Assembly: GCA_947168315.1 (NCBI GenBank)
Contig: CAMVLL010000003.1
Coordinates: 1-64,000, forward strand
Length of the DNA: 64,000 bases
Direction: 5' to 3'
Source of the DNA: an uncultured Bacteroidota bacterium
Lineage (GTDB): Bacteria; Bacteroidota; Bacteroidia; Bacteroidales; Bacteroidaceae
In this document: one piece after another, positions 34,900 through 43,743 of the stretch
Numbering within the stretch: the first letter of the stretch is position 1
How the letters are laid out: every line of letters starts with the position of its first letter
The notes under the pieces: model-generated
Told to the model about the DNA's origin: nothing
The model's database searches: none
The model's input: only the letters and a program-made list of their open reading frames with translations
Position numbers and translations under genes: made by a program

Positions 34900-36168
34900 A
34901 TGAAGACATTATTAAAAAATTTATCGTTTGCATTAGCAATTCCTTTCTTGCTTTCTTCATGCGAAGGTAAGCAAAATACCTTAACTGCTCAAGAGATGGC
35001 AGATGGTTGGGAATTGTTGTTTGATGGAACTACCCTGAACGGTTGGCGTGACTATAATGGTGATGCGTTGACTGGGCCTTGGGAAGTTGTCGATGGAACG
35101 ATTATGGCCGATGGTGGCGGAAGCGATGCCAATGGTTATATCGTTACAGACAAAGAATATGAGAACTTTGAACTCGTTTGGGATTGGAAGATATCTAAAG
35201 GTGGAAACAGCGGTATGTTGTATCACGTTGTAGAACGTCCACAATTCAAGGTTCCTTATGTTACCGGTCCTGAATATCAGTTGATTGATGACGAAAATTT
35301 CCCAGAACCGCTCGAAGACTGGCAACGTTGTGGAGCCGACTATGCTATGTATGTTCCTGATTTCGACACAAGAGATTTGAAACCTGCTGGCCAATGGAAC
35401 ACCTCCAAGATTATTTTCGACAATGGTCATGTCGTTTATTTCCTGAACGGAAAGAAATTGTTTGAATTTGATACTTGGACAGAAGATTGGTTCAAACGTA
35501 AAGCTGCTGGTAAGTGGGCGGATGCTCGCGAGTACGGTATGGCAACGAAGGGTTTAATCTGTTTGCAAGATCATGGTTACCCTGCATGGTTCAGAAACAT
35601 CAAGATCAAAGAACTTCCACGCAAGACTTATGAAGCAGATCTATTCAACGGAAAAGACTTGACTGGTTGGATTAACTACGGAAATGAACTGTGGTATGTA
35701 AAGGACGGTTTGTTGGTTTGTGAAAGTGGACCAGAGAAAGAATATGGCTACTTTGGAACTGACAAATATTATGATGACTACGAACTGACATTAGAGTTCA
35801 AGCAGGAAGCAGAAGGTAACTCAGGTGTATTCATCCGTTCAATTGTCGAAGGAAAGGCTAAAGTAAACGGTTGGCAAGTAGAAGTTGCTCCTCCAGGAAA
35901 TGACACTGGTGGTGTTTATGAATCTTATGGCCGTGGATGGTTGATTCAGATTCCTGATGAAAAAGAAAACATCTTGAAATATGGCGACTGGAACACCATG
36001 AAGATTCGTTTGGTCGGCGATAACATCCAGACTTGGTTGAACGGCGAGCAAATGATTAACTTCACCGACGAGAAGATTGGCAAAGGTCACGGACGTATTT
36101 GCTTGCAAATCCACGATGGTGGTGGTATCAAAGTTTTATGGAGAAACATTCACATTAAGACATTATAA
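34900..36168 (+). CDS. Lipoprotein with two DUF1080 domains (3-keto-glycoside cleavage family)
   Basis: The 422-residue protein has a lipoprotein signal (LLSSC, Cys21) and two tandem DUF1080 jelly-roll domains, at about 38-240 (LFDGTTLNGW) and 245-420 (LFNGKDLTGW). Each has the G-x-W/NSG core and a C-terminal R-N-I-x-I-K strand. The family is assigned as 3-keto-disaccharide hydrolase / 3-keto-glycoside lyase, cleaving sugars that have been oxidised at C3. It is followed by a CE7 esterase gene with a terminator in between. The tandem copies are divergent in sequence, so one may bind and the other cleave. Confidence 0.85.
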   Translation: MKTLLKNLSFALAIPFLLSSCEGKQNTLTAQEMADGWELLFDGTTLNGWRDYNGDALTGPWEVVDGTIMADGGGSDANGYIVTDKEYENFELVWDWKISKGGNSGMLYHVVERPQFKVPYVTGPEYQLIDDENFPEPLEDWQRCGADYAMYVPDFDTRDLKPAGQWNTSKIIFDNGHVVYFLNGKKLFEFDTWTEDWFKRKAAGKWADAREYGMATKGLICLQDHGYPAWFRNIKIKELPRKTYEADLFNGKDLTGWINYGNELWYVKDGLLVCESGPEKEYGYFGTDKYYDDYELTLEFKQEAEGNSGVFIRSIVEGKAKVNGWQVEVAPPGNDTGGVYESYGRGWLIQIPDEKENILKYGDWNTMKIRLVGDNIQTWLNGEQMINFTDEKIGKGHGRICLQIHDGGGIKVLWRNIHIKTL

Positions 36169-36175
36169 ACATAGC

Positions 36176-36206
36176 GAATGCGGGGATTGCCCCGCATTCC
36201 TTTTTT
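36176..36206 (+). terminator. Terminator between the DUF1080 and CE7 genes
   Basis: Perfect 10-bp arms GAATGCGGGG and CCCCGCATTC around ATTG, followed by C and six T. An in-frame ATG inside the hairpin (36178) is not the CE7 start. Confidence 0.88.
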
Positions 36207-36219
36207 AAAGTATATCCTT

Positions 36220-37524
36220 ATGATGAATCGTAGACTATTTGTGTGTCTATTTTTTGTACTGTCGGTTTTTCTGAATGTATGTGCTACTCCTGTTGCCGGC
36301 ACTCCAGTTATTCATATGAAACAATCCAATCCTTCCGGCTTATACCGTAGTGGTGATCGGGTTATTATGAAAACTTATCTAGAAGGTATTGATACAGAAT
36401 ACATCACTGTTAAGGTGATGAAAGGATTCGATATGAACTATCATACCTACCAATTCAAGAATTCCAAAGATACTATTACTGTCTTCGATGAAGTGATTAA
36501 CGAGCCAAATACGGTGGTTGTAGAGGTTCATGTTGACGAGACAAAAGCCAGTCTGGGTGCTATTGTTGATGCTGATAAATTCACACCCGTAGCAGAACGT
36601 CCAAAGGATTTCAAGGCTTTTTGGAAAGCTCAGAAGAAAGCCTTGAAAAAACTCCCGATGGAAGTGAAAGAGACATCTGTTCAATCACCCGATGCGAACT
36701 ATATAACCAAGGACATCGAACTTAATTGTTTAGGTGGAAAACCAGCAAGAGGCTATCTGGCTGTTCCCCAAAACGCAAAGAAACGGTCACTTCCAATCGT
36801 TATCTTCTTCCATGCCGCTGGGGTTGACGGTGACTGGTGTAGGTCGACTGTAAGCCGCGCCGTCCAATATGCTAAAATGGGAAGTATCTGTTTCGATCTT
36901 AACGCTCATGGTATGTTAAATGGCCAACCTGAACAATACTATAAGGACTTAGCTAATGGCGAGTTGAAAAATTATCCTCAAATAGGCGTTGAAGACAGGA
37001 ATACAACCTACTTTAGAGGCATGTACTTACGTTTGCTCCGTACCATCGATTATGTCACTTCTTTCCCAGAATGGGATGGCAAACGTATTTTAGTTATCGG
37101 TGAAAGTCAAGGTGGAGGTCAGTCGCTTGTTGCAGCGGGCTTAGATCCCCGTGTCAAGGCCGTGGTAGCAACTGTTCCAGCAATGTGTGATTGGGGTGGA
37201 CATGTCATAGGACGAAAAGATTGCTGGCCCTATCCTTATACTTTTAATAAAGATCCTCAAATCATCAAAGCGTCCATGCCTTATTATGATGCAGCTAACA
37301 TTATCAAGGGAAGCAAGGCCACGTTTGTCGTGGAGATTGGCTTGGTCGATTTTACCTGTGTCTCCTCTGCTATCCATGCAGCACTTAATGGCGTAAAAGG
37401 GAAAAAAATTCTTTTAGATGTGCCTTACCGTGCACATCACATGGAACAACCCATCTACCAAAAAGAATGGCAAGAAAATGTTGTTTCAAAGAAAGATGAC
37501 TTTGTTCGTGATTACCTGAAATAA
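36220..37524 (+). CDS. CE7-family acetylxylan esterase / cephalosporin-C deacetylase, secreted
   Basis: The start at 36220 (or the next codon, also ATG) gives a good signal peptide (cut near CATPVAG). The 434-residue protein has an N-terminal beta-sandwich (about 30-115) and a CE7 alpha/beta domain with Ser296 in GESQGGG, Asp377 and His406/407. CE7 enzymes remove acetyl groups from xylan and small acetylated sugars. The gene starts 13 bp after a strong terminator, so it probably depends on read-through from the double DUF1080 gene. The link to that gene suggests deacetylation of the same glycan. Confidence 0.85.
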   Translation: MMNRRLFVCLFFVLSVFLNVCATPVAGTPVIHMKQSNPSGLYRSGDRVIMKTYLEGIDTEYITVKVMKGFDMNYHTYQFKNSKDTITVFDEVINEPNTVVVEVHVDETKASLGAIVDADKFTPVAERPKDFKAFWKAQKKALKKLPMEVKETSVQSPDANYITKDIELNCLGGKPARGYLAVPQNAKKRSLPIVIFFHAAGVDGDWCRSTVSRAVQYAKMGSICFDLNAHGMLNGQPEQYYKDLANGELKNYPQIGVEDRNTTYFRGMYLRLLRTIDYVTSFPEWDGKRILVIGESQGGGQSLVAAGLDPRVKAVVATVPAMCDWGGHVIGRKDCWPYPYTFNKDPQIIKASMPYYDAANIIKGSKATFVVEIGLVDFTCVSSAIHAALNGVKGKKILLDVPYRAHHMEQPIYQKEWQENVVSKKDDFVRDYLK

Positions 37525-37544
37525 ACTATAATCCAACAAAAGAA

Positions 37545-37577
37545 AGACGGGACCGTGGCACGGTCCCGTCTACTTTT
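37545..37577. terminator. Bidirectional terminator between CE7 and kbl
   Basis: Perfect 12-bp arms AGACGGGACCGT and complement around GGC, with T-rich ends on both sides, between two convergent genes. Confidence 0.88.
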
Positions 37578-37599
37578 CAATCTACTATAAGAATACCTT

Positions 37600-38790
37600 T
37601 TATTTAATTACATTCAGTTCCTTACCAACCTTGATGAAGGCAGCGATTGCCTTATCCAAATGTTCACGTTCGTGACCAGCCGACAGCTGAACACGGATAC
37701 GTGCCTCACCTTTCGGTACAACAGGATAGTAGAAACCGGTAACATAAATACCTTCTTCCTGCATGCGGGCAGCAAAGTCTTGTGATAACTTAGCATCATA
37801 CAGCATCACTGCACAGATAGCACTTTGAGTCGGTTTGATATCGAAGCCGGCAGCCATCATCTTATCACGGAAATAGTTCACATTTTCTACCAATTTTGTA
37901 TGTAACGCATTACTTTCCTTCAACATCTTAAACATCTCAATGCTTGCACCAACAATACTTGGAGCAATAGAGTTTGAGAACAGATAAGGACGTGAGCGCT
38001 GACGCAACATATCGATGATTTCCTTACGACCAGTTGTGAAGCCACCCATAGCACCACCAAAAGCTTTACCCAATGTACCGGTGAAGATATCGATACGTCC
38101 GTACAAATTATATTGTTCTGCTGTACCGTGACCTGTAGGACCAACAACACCTGCAGAGTGTGACTCATCGACCATCACCAAAGCATTGTACTTTTCTGCC
38201 AAATCACAAATCTTGTCCATCGGAGCTACGTTACCATCCATAGAGAAAACGCCGTCGGTTGCAATAATGCGGAAGCGTTGTTCCTGAGCCTGTTTCAAAC
38301 ATTCTTCAAGTTCTTCCATATTGGCATTTGCATAACGATAACGTTTTGCCTTGCAAAGACGAACACCATCGATGATAGAAGCATGGTTCAATGCATCTGA
38401 GATGATAGCATCCTCAGCTGAAAGAATTCCGTCAAATAAGCCACCATTTGCATCAAAACAAGAACCATAAAGAATTGTATCTTCTGTATGGAAATAATCT
38501 GAGATTGCTGCTTCCAATTCCTTGTGAATATCCTGTGTACCACAGATAAAGCGTACAGATGACATACCGAAACCGTGTGTTTTCATAGTTTCTACAGCGG
38601 CATTCATCAGACGTGAGTTATCAGAAAGGCCCAAATAGTTGTTTGCACAGAAATTCAGCACTTCCTTATCAGGACGAACCTTGATATCAGCACGTTGTGC
38701 AGTGGTAATAATACGTTCTTCCTTATACAGACCGGCAGCTTTGATGTCGGCTAATTCCTTGGTCAGGAATTCTTTTACTTCACCATACAT
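37600..38790 (-). CDS. kbl: 2-amino-3-ketobutyrate CoA ligase (glycine C-acetyltransferase)
   Basis: This PLP enzyme splits 2-amino-3-oxobutanoate with CoA into glycine and acetyl-CoA. The 396-residue protein is in the alpha-oxoamine synthase family, with the PLP lysine K242 in GTLGKAFGG and the conserved VDESHSAG (207-214). Serine palmitoyltransferase belongs to the same family in Bacteroides; the threonine-dehydrogenase-type SDR gene divergent from this one favours Kbl. The product of that neighbour is the substrate of this enzyme, completing threonine breakdown. Confidence 0.92.
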   Translation of the reverse strand: MYGEVKEFLTKELADIKAAGLYKEERIITTAQRADIKVRPDKEVLNFCANNYLGLSDNSRLMNAAVETMKTHGFGMSSVRFICGTQDIHKELEAAISDYFHTEDTILYGSCFDANGGLFDGILSAEDAIISDALNHASIIDGVRLCKAKRYRYANANMEELEECLKQAQEQRFRIIATDGVFSMDGNVAPMDKICDLAEKYNALVMVDESHSAGVVGPTGHGTAEQYNLYGRIDIFTGTLGKAFGGAMGGFTTGRKEIIDMLRQRSRPYLFSNSIAPSIVGASIEMFKMLKESNALHTKLVENVNYFRDKMMAAGFDIKPTQSAICAVMLYDAKLSQDFAARMQEEGIYVTGFYYPVVPKGEARIRVQLSAGHEREHLDKAIAAFIKVGKELNVIK

Positions 38791-38892
38791 GACTTATACA
38801 TTTATTTCGTTTGACAATAATAATAATATTCTCACTTGTATTTGACAAAGTTCTAAAATTTTTCTGAAAAGAAAGAAAAATATAGCGGTTTT

Positions 38893-38926
38893 TTTGGACA
38901 ACTACTTAGTAATATCGTTATCTTTG
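38893..38926 (+). promoter_or_regulatory. Promoter for the SDR-type threonine dehydrogenase gene
   Basis: TTTG at 38893-38896 and TATCTTTG at 38919-38926, 22 bp apart. It overlaps an in-frame upstream GTG, which rules that codon out as start. Confidence 0.65.
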
Positions 38927-38958
38927 TGGCAAAAAGATATTCCAAACTAATAACTGAG

Positions 38959-39915
38959 ATGAAAAACATATTGATTATTGGTTCCACTGGCCAGATTGGT
39001 TCGGAACTGACTATGAAATTGAGAGGCATTTACAAAGAAGGTAACGTAGTAGCAGGTTATATCCCTGGAGCAGAACCCAAAGGCGAGTTGGCAGAGTCCG
39101 GACCTTCAATGATTGTTGACATTACCAATGCTCAACAAATTGCAGATGCAGTTAAGAAGTACAATGTTGATACTATTTATAACTTGGCAGCCCTGTTGTC
39201 GGCTGTTGCAGAAGCAAAGCCTCAGTTAGCTTGGAAGATTGGTATTGGTGGTTTGATGAATGTTTTGGAAGTTTCACGTGAGTTGAGATGCGCTGCATTC
39301 ACACCTAGTTCCATCGGTTCATTTGGTTCCAACTCTCCAAAGGATGGTACTCCACAGGACACGATTCAACAACCAAAAACAATGTATGGTGTTACGAAGG
39401 TAACCGGTGAGTTATTAAGCAACTATTATTTCCATAAATTTGGAGTAGATACTCGTTCTGTTCGTTTCCCAGGTCTGATCTCCTATGTTACACCTCCGGG
39501 TGGTGGAACGACTGACTATGCAGTAGACATTTACTACTATGCTGCTCAAGGTAAGAAATTCACTTGCCCGATTCAAAAAGGAACGTTCATGGACATGATG
39601 TACATGCCCGACGCTTTACGTGCCGCCATTGAGATAATGGAAGCAGATCCGACTCGTCTTGTACACCGTAATTCATTTAATATAGCATCTATGAGCTTTG
39701 ATCCTGAGATTATCTATAAGAAGATTAAGGAATATGTACCTGATTTTGAAATGACTTATGAAGTAGATCCATTACGTCAAAGCATTGCTGAGTCATGGCC
39801 AAACCGCTTGGACGATACCTGTGCACGTGAAGAGTGGGATTGGAAACCAGAATATGGCTTGGATGAAATGACAAAAGACATGTTGGCAAAGTTGAAAATC
39901 AAATTCGGTAAGTAA
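38959..39915 (+). CDS. SDR-type L-threonine 3-dehydrogenase
   Basis: The 318-residue cytoplasmic enzyme oxidises L-threonine to 2-amino-3-ketobutyrate with NAD+. It has GSTGQIGS (8-15) for NAD binding, SSIGSFG (117-123), Tyr143 and Lys147 in YGVTKVTGE, and RFPGLIS, as in short-chain threonine dehydrogenases of Bacteroidota. The ATG at 38959 is preferred because the -7 box covers the upstream GTG. It is divergent from kbl, giving a head-to-head threonine-degradation pair. It is distinct from the zinc-dependent Tdh of enterobacteria. Confidence 0.88.
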   Translation: MKNILIIGSTGQIGSELTMKLRGIYKEGNVVAGYIPGAEPKGELAESGPSMIVDITNAQQIADAVKKYNVDTIYNLAALLSAVAEAKPQLAWKIGIGGLMNVLEVSRELRCAAFTPSSIGSFGSNSPKDGTPQDTIQQPKTMYGVTKVTGELLSNYYFHKFGVDTRSVRFPGLISYVTPPGGGTTDYAVDIYYYAAQGKKFTCPIQKGTFMDMMYMPDALRAAIEIMEADPTRLVHRNSFNIASMSFDPEIIYKKIKEYVPDFEMTYEVDPLRQSIAESWPNRLDDTCAREEWDWKPEYGLDEMTKDMLAKLKIKFGK

Positions 39916-39936
39916 TACCATTCACACCACATAAGC

Positions 39937-39973
39937 AATCCGGCTACACCATAAAGATGTAGTCGGATTTTTT
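39937..39973 (+). terminator. Terminator after the threonine dehydrogenase gene
   Basis: Twelve-bp arms AATCCGGCTACA and TGTAGTCGGATT (one G-T pair) around a 9-base loop, ending in six T. Confidence 0.85.
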
Positions 39974-40049
39974 ATTCAAGCACAAATTAAGGATATCACA
40001 TAGGTGACATCTATAATAGTTGATAAAAGAATTCGTTTATCGTGTATTC

Positions 40050-40141
40050 TTTTTCATTTCTCGTGTTTTTACGCTAAAATATCAAGTTTTTGAGACCAAA
40101 CATCAAGTTTCTGAAGACAAATGTCGAGTTTTGAAAGGGGG
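40050..40141 (+). repeat. Array module of the paired intergenic repeat, copy 2
   Basis: Three units of the form TCAAGTTTTTG / TCGAGTTTTG start at 40082, 40103 and 40124, an exact 21-bp period, and end in GAAAGGGGG. The same array is on the minus strand at 7372-7490. Confidence 0.7.
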
Positions 40142-40159
40142 TATATTTTAATACAAAAA

Positions 40160-40293
40160 CCTCAGACCCTTTTTTGCGGATTTTGGGCCTGGTGAACCCT
40201 AAGGGTTCACCTTTTCATATTTTTCAACTTTACAATTGTTTGATTATAAGTAAATTATAAAATCGGTGAAGGTGAAGGGTGTTTTTTAATTTT
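40160..40293 (+). repeat. Hairpin module of the paired intergenic repeat, copy 2
   Basis: A perfect palindrome with 10-bp arms (GGTGAACCCT at 40191-40200 and its complement at 40202-40211) is followed by TTTT, then, 54 bp on, by GGTGAAGGTGAAGG (40265-40278) and a T-rich end. Order, orientation and spacing match copy 1. Both arms here are perfect, whereas copy 1 has seven-base arms. Confidence 0.72.
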
Positions 40294-40419
40294 TAGTGTT
40301 AGGGAGGTAAAAAGCAACTGAATTTTGAAGGAAATGTCTATGGTCAAGTTTTAAGAGGATTTAAACAGACAATAAAAAACCTCAGATAATAAAGAAACTA
40401 ATCGATCTTAAAATTGTGA

Positions 40420-40453
40420 TAAAAACAAAAAAGGCTTCCCTTTCGAGAAGCCT
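40420..40453 (-). terminator. Terminator after secDF
   Basis: On the minus strand AGGCTTC and GAAGCCT arms are followed by a run of T interrupted by one G. Confidence 0.8.
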
Positions 40454-40475
40454 CTTCATATATTGAATAAAACGA

Positions 40476-43475
40476 TTAAGCCTTTGCTTCAGCTGCCTCC
40501 AGTTCTTTCTCAACACCCTTTGGCATACGCTTGCCCATAACAAGGTAAGCTGTAGGAGCTGCAACGAACAATGAAGTACATGTACCAATGACAACACCAA
40601 GGATCATTGCGAATGCGAAGCTGCGGATACTGTCACCACCAAGGATGAAGATACACAACAACACAATCAACGTACTGATAGAGGTATTGATAGTACGAGC
40701 CAACGTTGAATTCAACGAATCATTGAACAATGAGAAGTGATCACGTTTCGGATACAACTTGAAGTACTCACGGATACGGTCGAAGATGACCACCTTATCG
40801 TTGATAGAGTAACCGATAGCTGTCAAGATTGCACCGATAAATGTCTGGTCAATCTCCAATGAGAACGGAGCCCAACCGTAGCATAATGAGTAAGCACCAA
40901 TAATCAAGAAGGTATCCACACACAATGCGATGGTAGCACCAATACTGAAGGCGATGTCACGGAAACGTAACAAGATGTATAAACCGATCGCGATCAAAGC
41001 CAGAACAACTGACCAGATAGCAGAGGTCTTAATATCCTCAGCAATACTTGGACCCACCTTCTGTGAACTGATAATAGATCCACCTTCTTGGTTATCACGG
41101 TCGATGAACTTCTCATAAGAAGTACTTGCATCCAACAAGTTGCCACTTGACAATGCATCGTACAAGAATTGTTCAATTTCAGAGTCGATTGTCTCAGAAT
41201 CCTCAGTGATACGGTAATTCGTTGAGATACGGATAGTCTTGTGATCAGTACCCAAAGCGATAGCCGTTACATTTGATCCTGAAGTTTGGATAGAATCGTT
41301 CTGAGTCAACAATGCACGAACAGCCTCTGGCTCTACCTGCTTGTCAAACTGAACCACGAAGTTACGTCCACCAGTGAAGTCAATACTTTGTGACAAACCA
41401 CGAACCAAGAATGAAACAGCACAGATAGCAATCAAGATAGCGAAGATTGTGAATGAACGCTTCCAGATACCCATGAACTTATAGTGTACGTTCTGCATCA
41501 AGTTCTTCGACAACGGAGTGGTGAATGTAATACCCAACCACTTGTCCTTGTTCATGAAATACTCGTAAACAACACGTGTCAAGAATACTGCAGTGAAGAA
41601 TGAACAGAGGATACCGATGATCAATGTCGTAGCAAATCCACGGATAGGACCTGTTCCGAAATTGAACAAGATGATACCAGTAATGATAGATGTCAAGTTA
41701 GAGTCGAAGATTGCAGAGAAAGCATTGGAATAACCAGCAGCCAAAGCAGCCTTCACACCCTTACCACCACGCATCTCTTCCTTCGTACGCTCATAAATCA
41801 ACACGTTAGCATCCACAGCCATACCAAGAGACAAGACCATACCGGCGATACCAGACATTGTCAAAGCTGCTTGGAATGATGTTAAGATACCTAAAGTGAA
41901 GAAGAAGTTGAAGATCAACGCACAGTTAGCAACCATACCCGGAATAATACCATACATTGCACACATATAGATCATCAAAAGGATCAAAGCGACAATGAAT
42001 GACATAATACCTTGGTTAATAGATTCCTGACCCAATGACGGACCAACGATATCTTCTTGAACGATACGAGCAGGAGCCGGCATCTTACCAGACTTCAAAA
42101 CGTTCGCCAAGTCTTTTGTTGTCTCAATGGTGAAGTTACCTGTGATTTCAGAGTTACCACCATTGATTTCGTTCATTACATTTGGAGCACTATATACATA
42201 GCCATCCAGTACGATAGCGATTGAACGGTTGATATTGTTCTTTGTCAACTGAGCCCAACGACGAGAACCATCTGTATTCATTGACATACTTACAGCTGGT
42301 CTGCCTCGTTGATCATAGGTATCACGAGCATCTGTAATCACATCACCTTCCAGAGGTGCGCGTCCGTTACGTTCTGTTACCTTGATAGCATACAACTCGA
42401 AGATACGCTCTGTCTTATCCATATCAGAAGCAGCAACACTCCACTTCAAACGAAGATCTTTCGGAAGAATGTTCTCAGCTTCCTTTGAACGGAGGTACGA
42501 ATTGATCGTAGCTGTATCTTTATAGTCAGCATATCCTGCGATAGCACCACCTTGCTGATTGCTCAATTGCAGGATGGCGATCAATGGATGCTCTTTCTTC
42601 ATCTGCTCGATTTGCTCTCTACTCTGTGCATTCTCAGCATTCAGTACAGCAGAAAGACTATCGGTCGGAGTCTTTACTTCTTCTGCCGGTTGTTCCTCTG
42701 CACCCTCTTCTGTACCTACATTTGCATTGTCACGGAGACGGCTGTCCAAAGAAGTAAGATAAGGATAAACCTCACTTGGATAATATGTTTCCCAGAACTC
42801 AAGGTTTGCAGAACCCTGTAACAGTTTTCTAACACGCTCAGGCTCTTTAATACCCGGCAACTCGACCATGATACGGCCCATGCTGCCTTCCAAGTTTTGG
42901 ATATTAGGTTGAACGACACCAAAGCGGTCAATACGTGTACGTAATACGTTGAAAGAGTTATCAATAGCCGACTTAACCTCTTCACGTAATACCTTCTCAA
43001 CTTCTGAGTCTGTACTACGAGTGTTTACCTTATCCTTTAATTGCTGAGTAGCAAACAGTTCAGCCAACTTACCATCAGGAGCCAAACGTTTGTATTCACG
43101 TATAAATAAGGTGATAAAGTCTTCTTGACTGGTAACAGATTGTTTGGAAGCGGTGTTTACGGCTTGATTGAAAGCCTCATCACTCTTATGATCAGCCAAT
43201 GCTTTAATAACATCCGGTACTGAGACTTCCAAGATGACGTTCATACCGCCCTTCAAGTCCAATCCCAGACCAATTTCCATCTCACGACATTTTTTAAGCG
43301 TATAGCCCATATACACTTTCTTGTTTGCCATGGAATCCATGTAATGTTCTACGCCCTGAGGATCCTGAGCCGCTTTCTTTGTATGATAGCGAGTCACGAA
43401 CGAGAAAGACAAATAGAACAAGCAAACTAAGGTCAAAGCCAACGCAAAAAACTTAACAAGTCCTTTGTTCTGCAT
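40476..43475 (-). CDS. secDF: Protein translocase subunit SecDF (fused)
   Basis: The 999-residue inner-membrane protein joins SecD and SecF in one chain, as usual in Bacteroidota, and uses the proton gradient to help pull proteins through SecYEG. The SecD part has the N-terminal helix, G-L-D-L-K-G-G-M-N-V near 72-81, a large periplasmic region (about 100-480) and a six-helix bundle; the SecF part begins near residue 665 with D-F-T-G-G-R-N. A linker rich in Glu/Ala is present near 255-275. It is a single-gene unit with a -7 box at 43531-43538. Confidence 0.95.
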   Translation of the reverse strand: MQNKGLVKFFALALTLVCLFYLSFSFVTRYHTKKAAQDPQGVEHYMDSMANKKVYMGYTLKKCREMEIGLGLDLKGGMNVILEVSVPDVIKALADHKSDEAFNQAVNTASKQSVTSQEDFITLFIREYKRLAPDGKLAELFATQQLKDKVNTRSTDSEVEKVLREEVKSAIDNSFNVLRTRIDRFGVVQPNIQNLEGSMGRIMVELPGIKEPERVRKLLQGSANLEFWETYYPSEVYPYLTSLDSRLRDNANVGTEEGAEEQPAEEVKTPTDSLSAVLNAENAQSREQIEQMKKEHPLIAILQLSNQQGGAIAGYADYKDTATINSYLRSKEAENILPKDLRLKWSVAASDMDKTERIFELYAIKVTERNGRAPLEGDVITDARDTYDQRGRPAVSMSMNTDGSRRWAQLTKNNINRSIAIVLDGYVYSAPNVMNEINGGNSEITGNFTIETTKDLANVLKSGKMPAPARIVQEDIVGPSLGQESINQGIMSFIVALILLMIYMCAMYGIIPGMVANCALIFNFFFTLGILTSFQAALTMSGIAGMVLSLGMAVDANVLIYERTKEEMRGGKGVKAALAAGYSNAFSAIFDSNLTSIITGIILFNFGTGPIRGFATTLIIGILCSFFTAVFLTRVVYEYFMNKDKWLGITFTTPLSKNLMQNVHYKFMGIWKRSFTIFAILIAICAVSFLVRGLSQSIDFTGGRNFVVQFDKQVEPEAVRALLTQNDSIQTSGSNVTAIALGTDHKTIRISTNYRITEDSETIDSEIEQFLYDALSSGNLLDASTSYEKFIDRDNQEGGSIISSQKVGPSIAEDIKTSAIWSVVLALIAIGLYILLRFRDIAFSIGATIALCVDTFLIIGAYSLCYGWAPFSLEIDQTFIGAILTAIGYSINDKVVIFDRIREYFKLYPKRDHFSLFNDSLNSTLARTINTSISTLIVLLCIFILGGDSIRSFAFAMILGVVIGTCTSLFVAAPTAYLVMGKRMPKGVEKELEAAEAKA

Positions 43476-43530
43476 GATTTTTTTGAATTTTATTATTTAC
43501 TTTTAAATTTGTTCTTTTCAATCAAGGTTG

Positions 43531-43538
43531 CAAATATA
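43531..43538 (-). promoter_or_regulatory. -7 box for secDF
   Basis: TATATTTG on the minus strand, 56 bp upstream of the ATG. The rest of the 268-bp gap to 43743 shows no other feature. Confidence 0.5.
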
Positions 43539-43743
43539 GTTCTTTTTTCAAAACTAAAAGGGATAAATCTTAAATATTTGAGTTTTAAAGTACAAAAAAG
43601 GGTAGGAAACACCCTTTTTGTCTCCTTTTTTGTGTTAAAAATAGCATTATTTGATTCGATATTTTACAGATTGTTCTCCTAGGAAAATGATTAATCCACC
43701 TTATTTATATTAGTTAGGTTTAATTTCTTTTTGCTATAGCATT

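Larger units (their letters stand above)
39916..40475. other. 560-bp gene-free stretch carrying repeat copy 2
   Basis: Lies between convergent genes. It holds the dehydrogenase terminator (39937-39973), the second copy of the paired repeat (40050-40293) and the secDF terminator (40420-40453). The remaining sequence is A/T-rich with no ORF of note. Confidence 0.7.

Noticed and set aside
37600-38790. Serine palmitoyltransferase as an alternative name for kbl
   Set aside because: Same enzyme family, but the divergent threonine dehydrogenase gene supplies the exact Kbl substrate, so Kbl is the better call. Not fully excluded by sequence.
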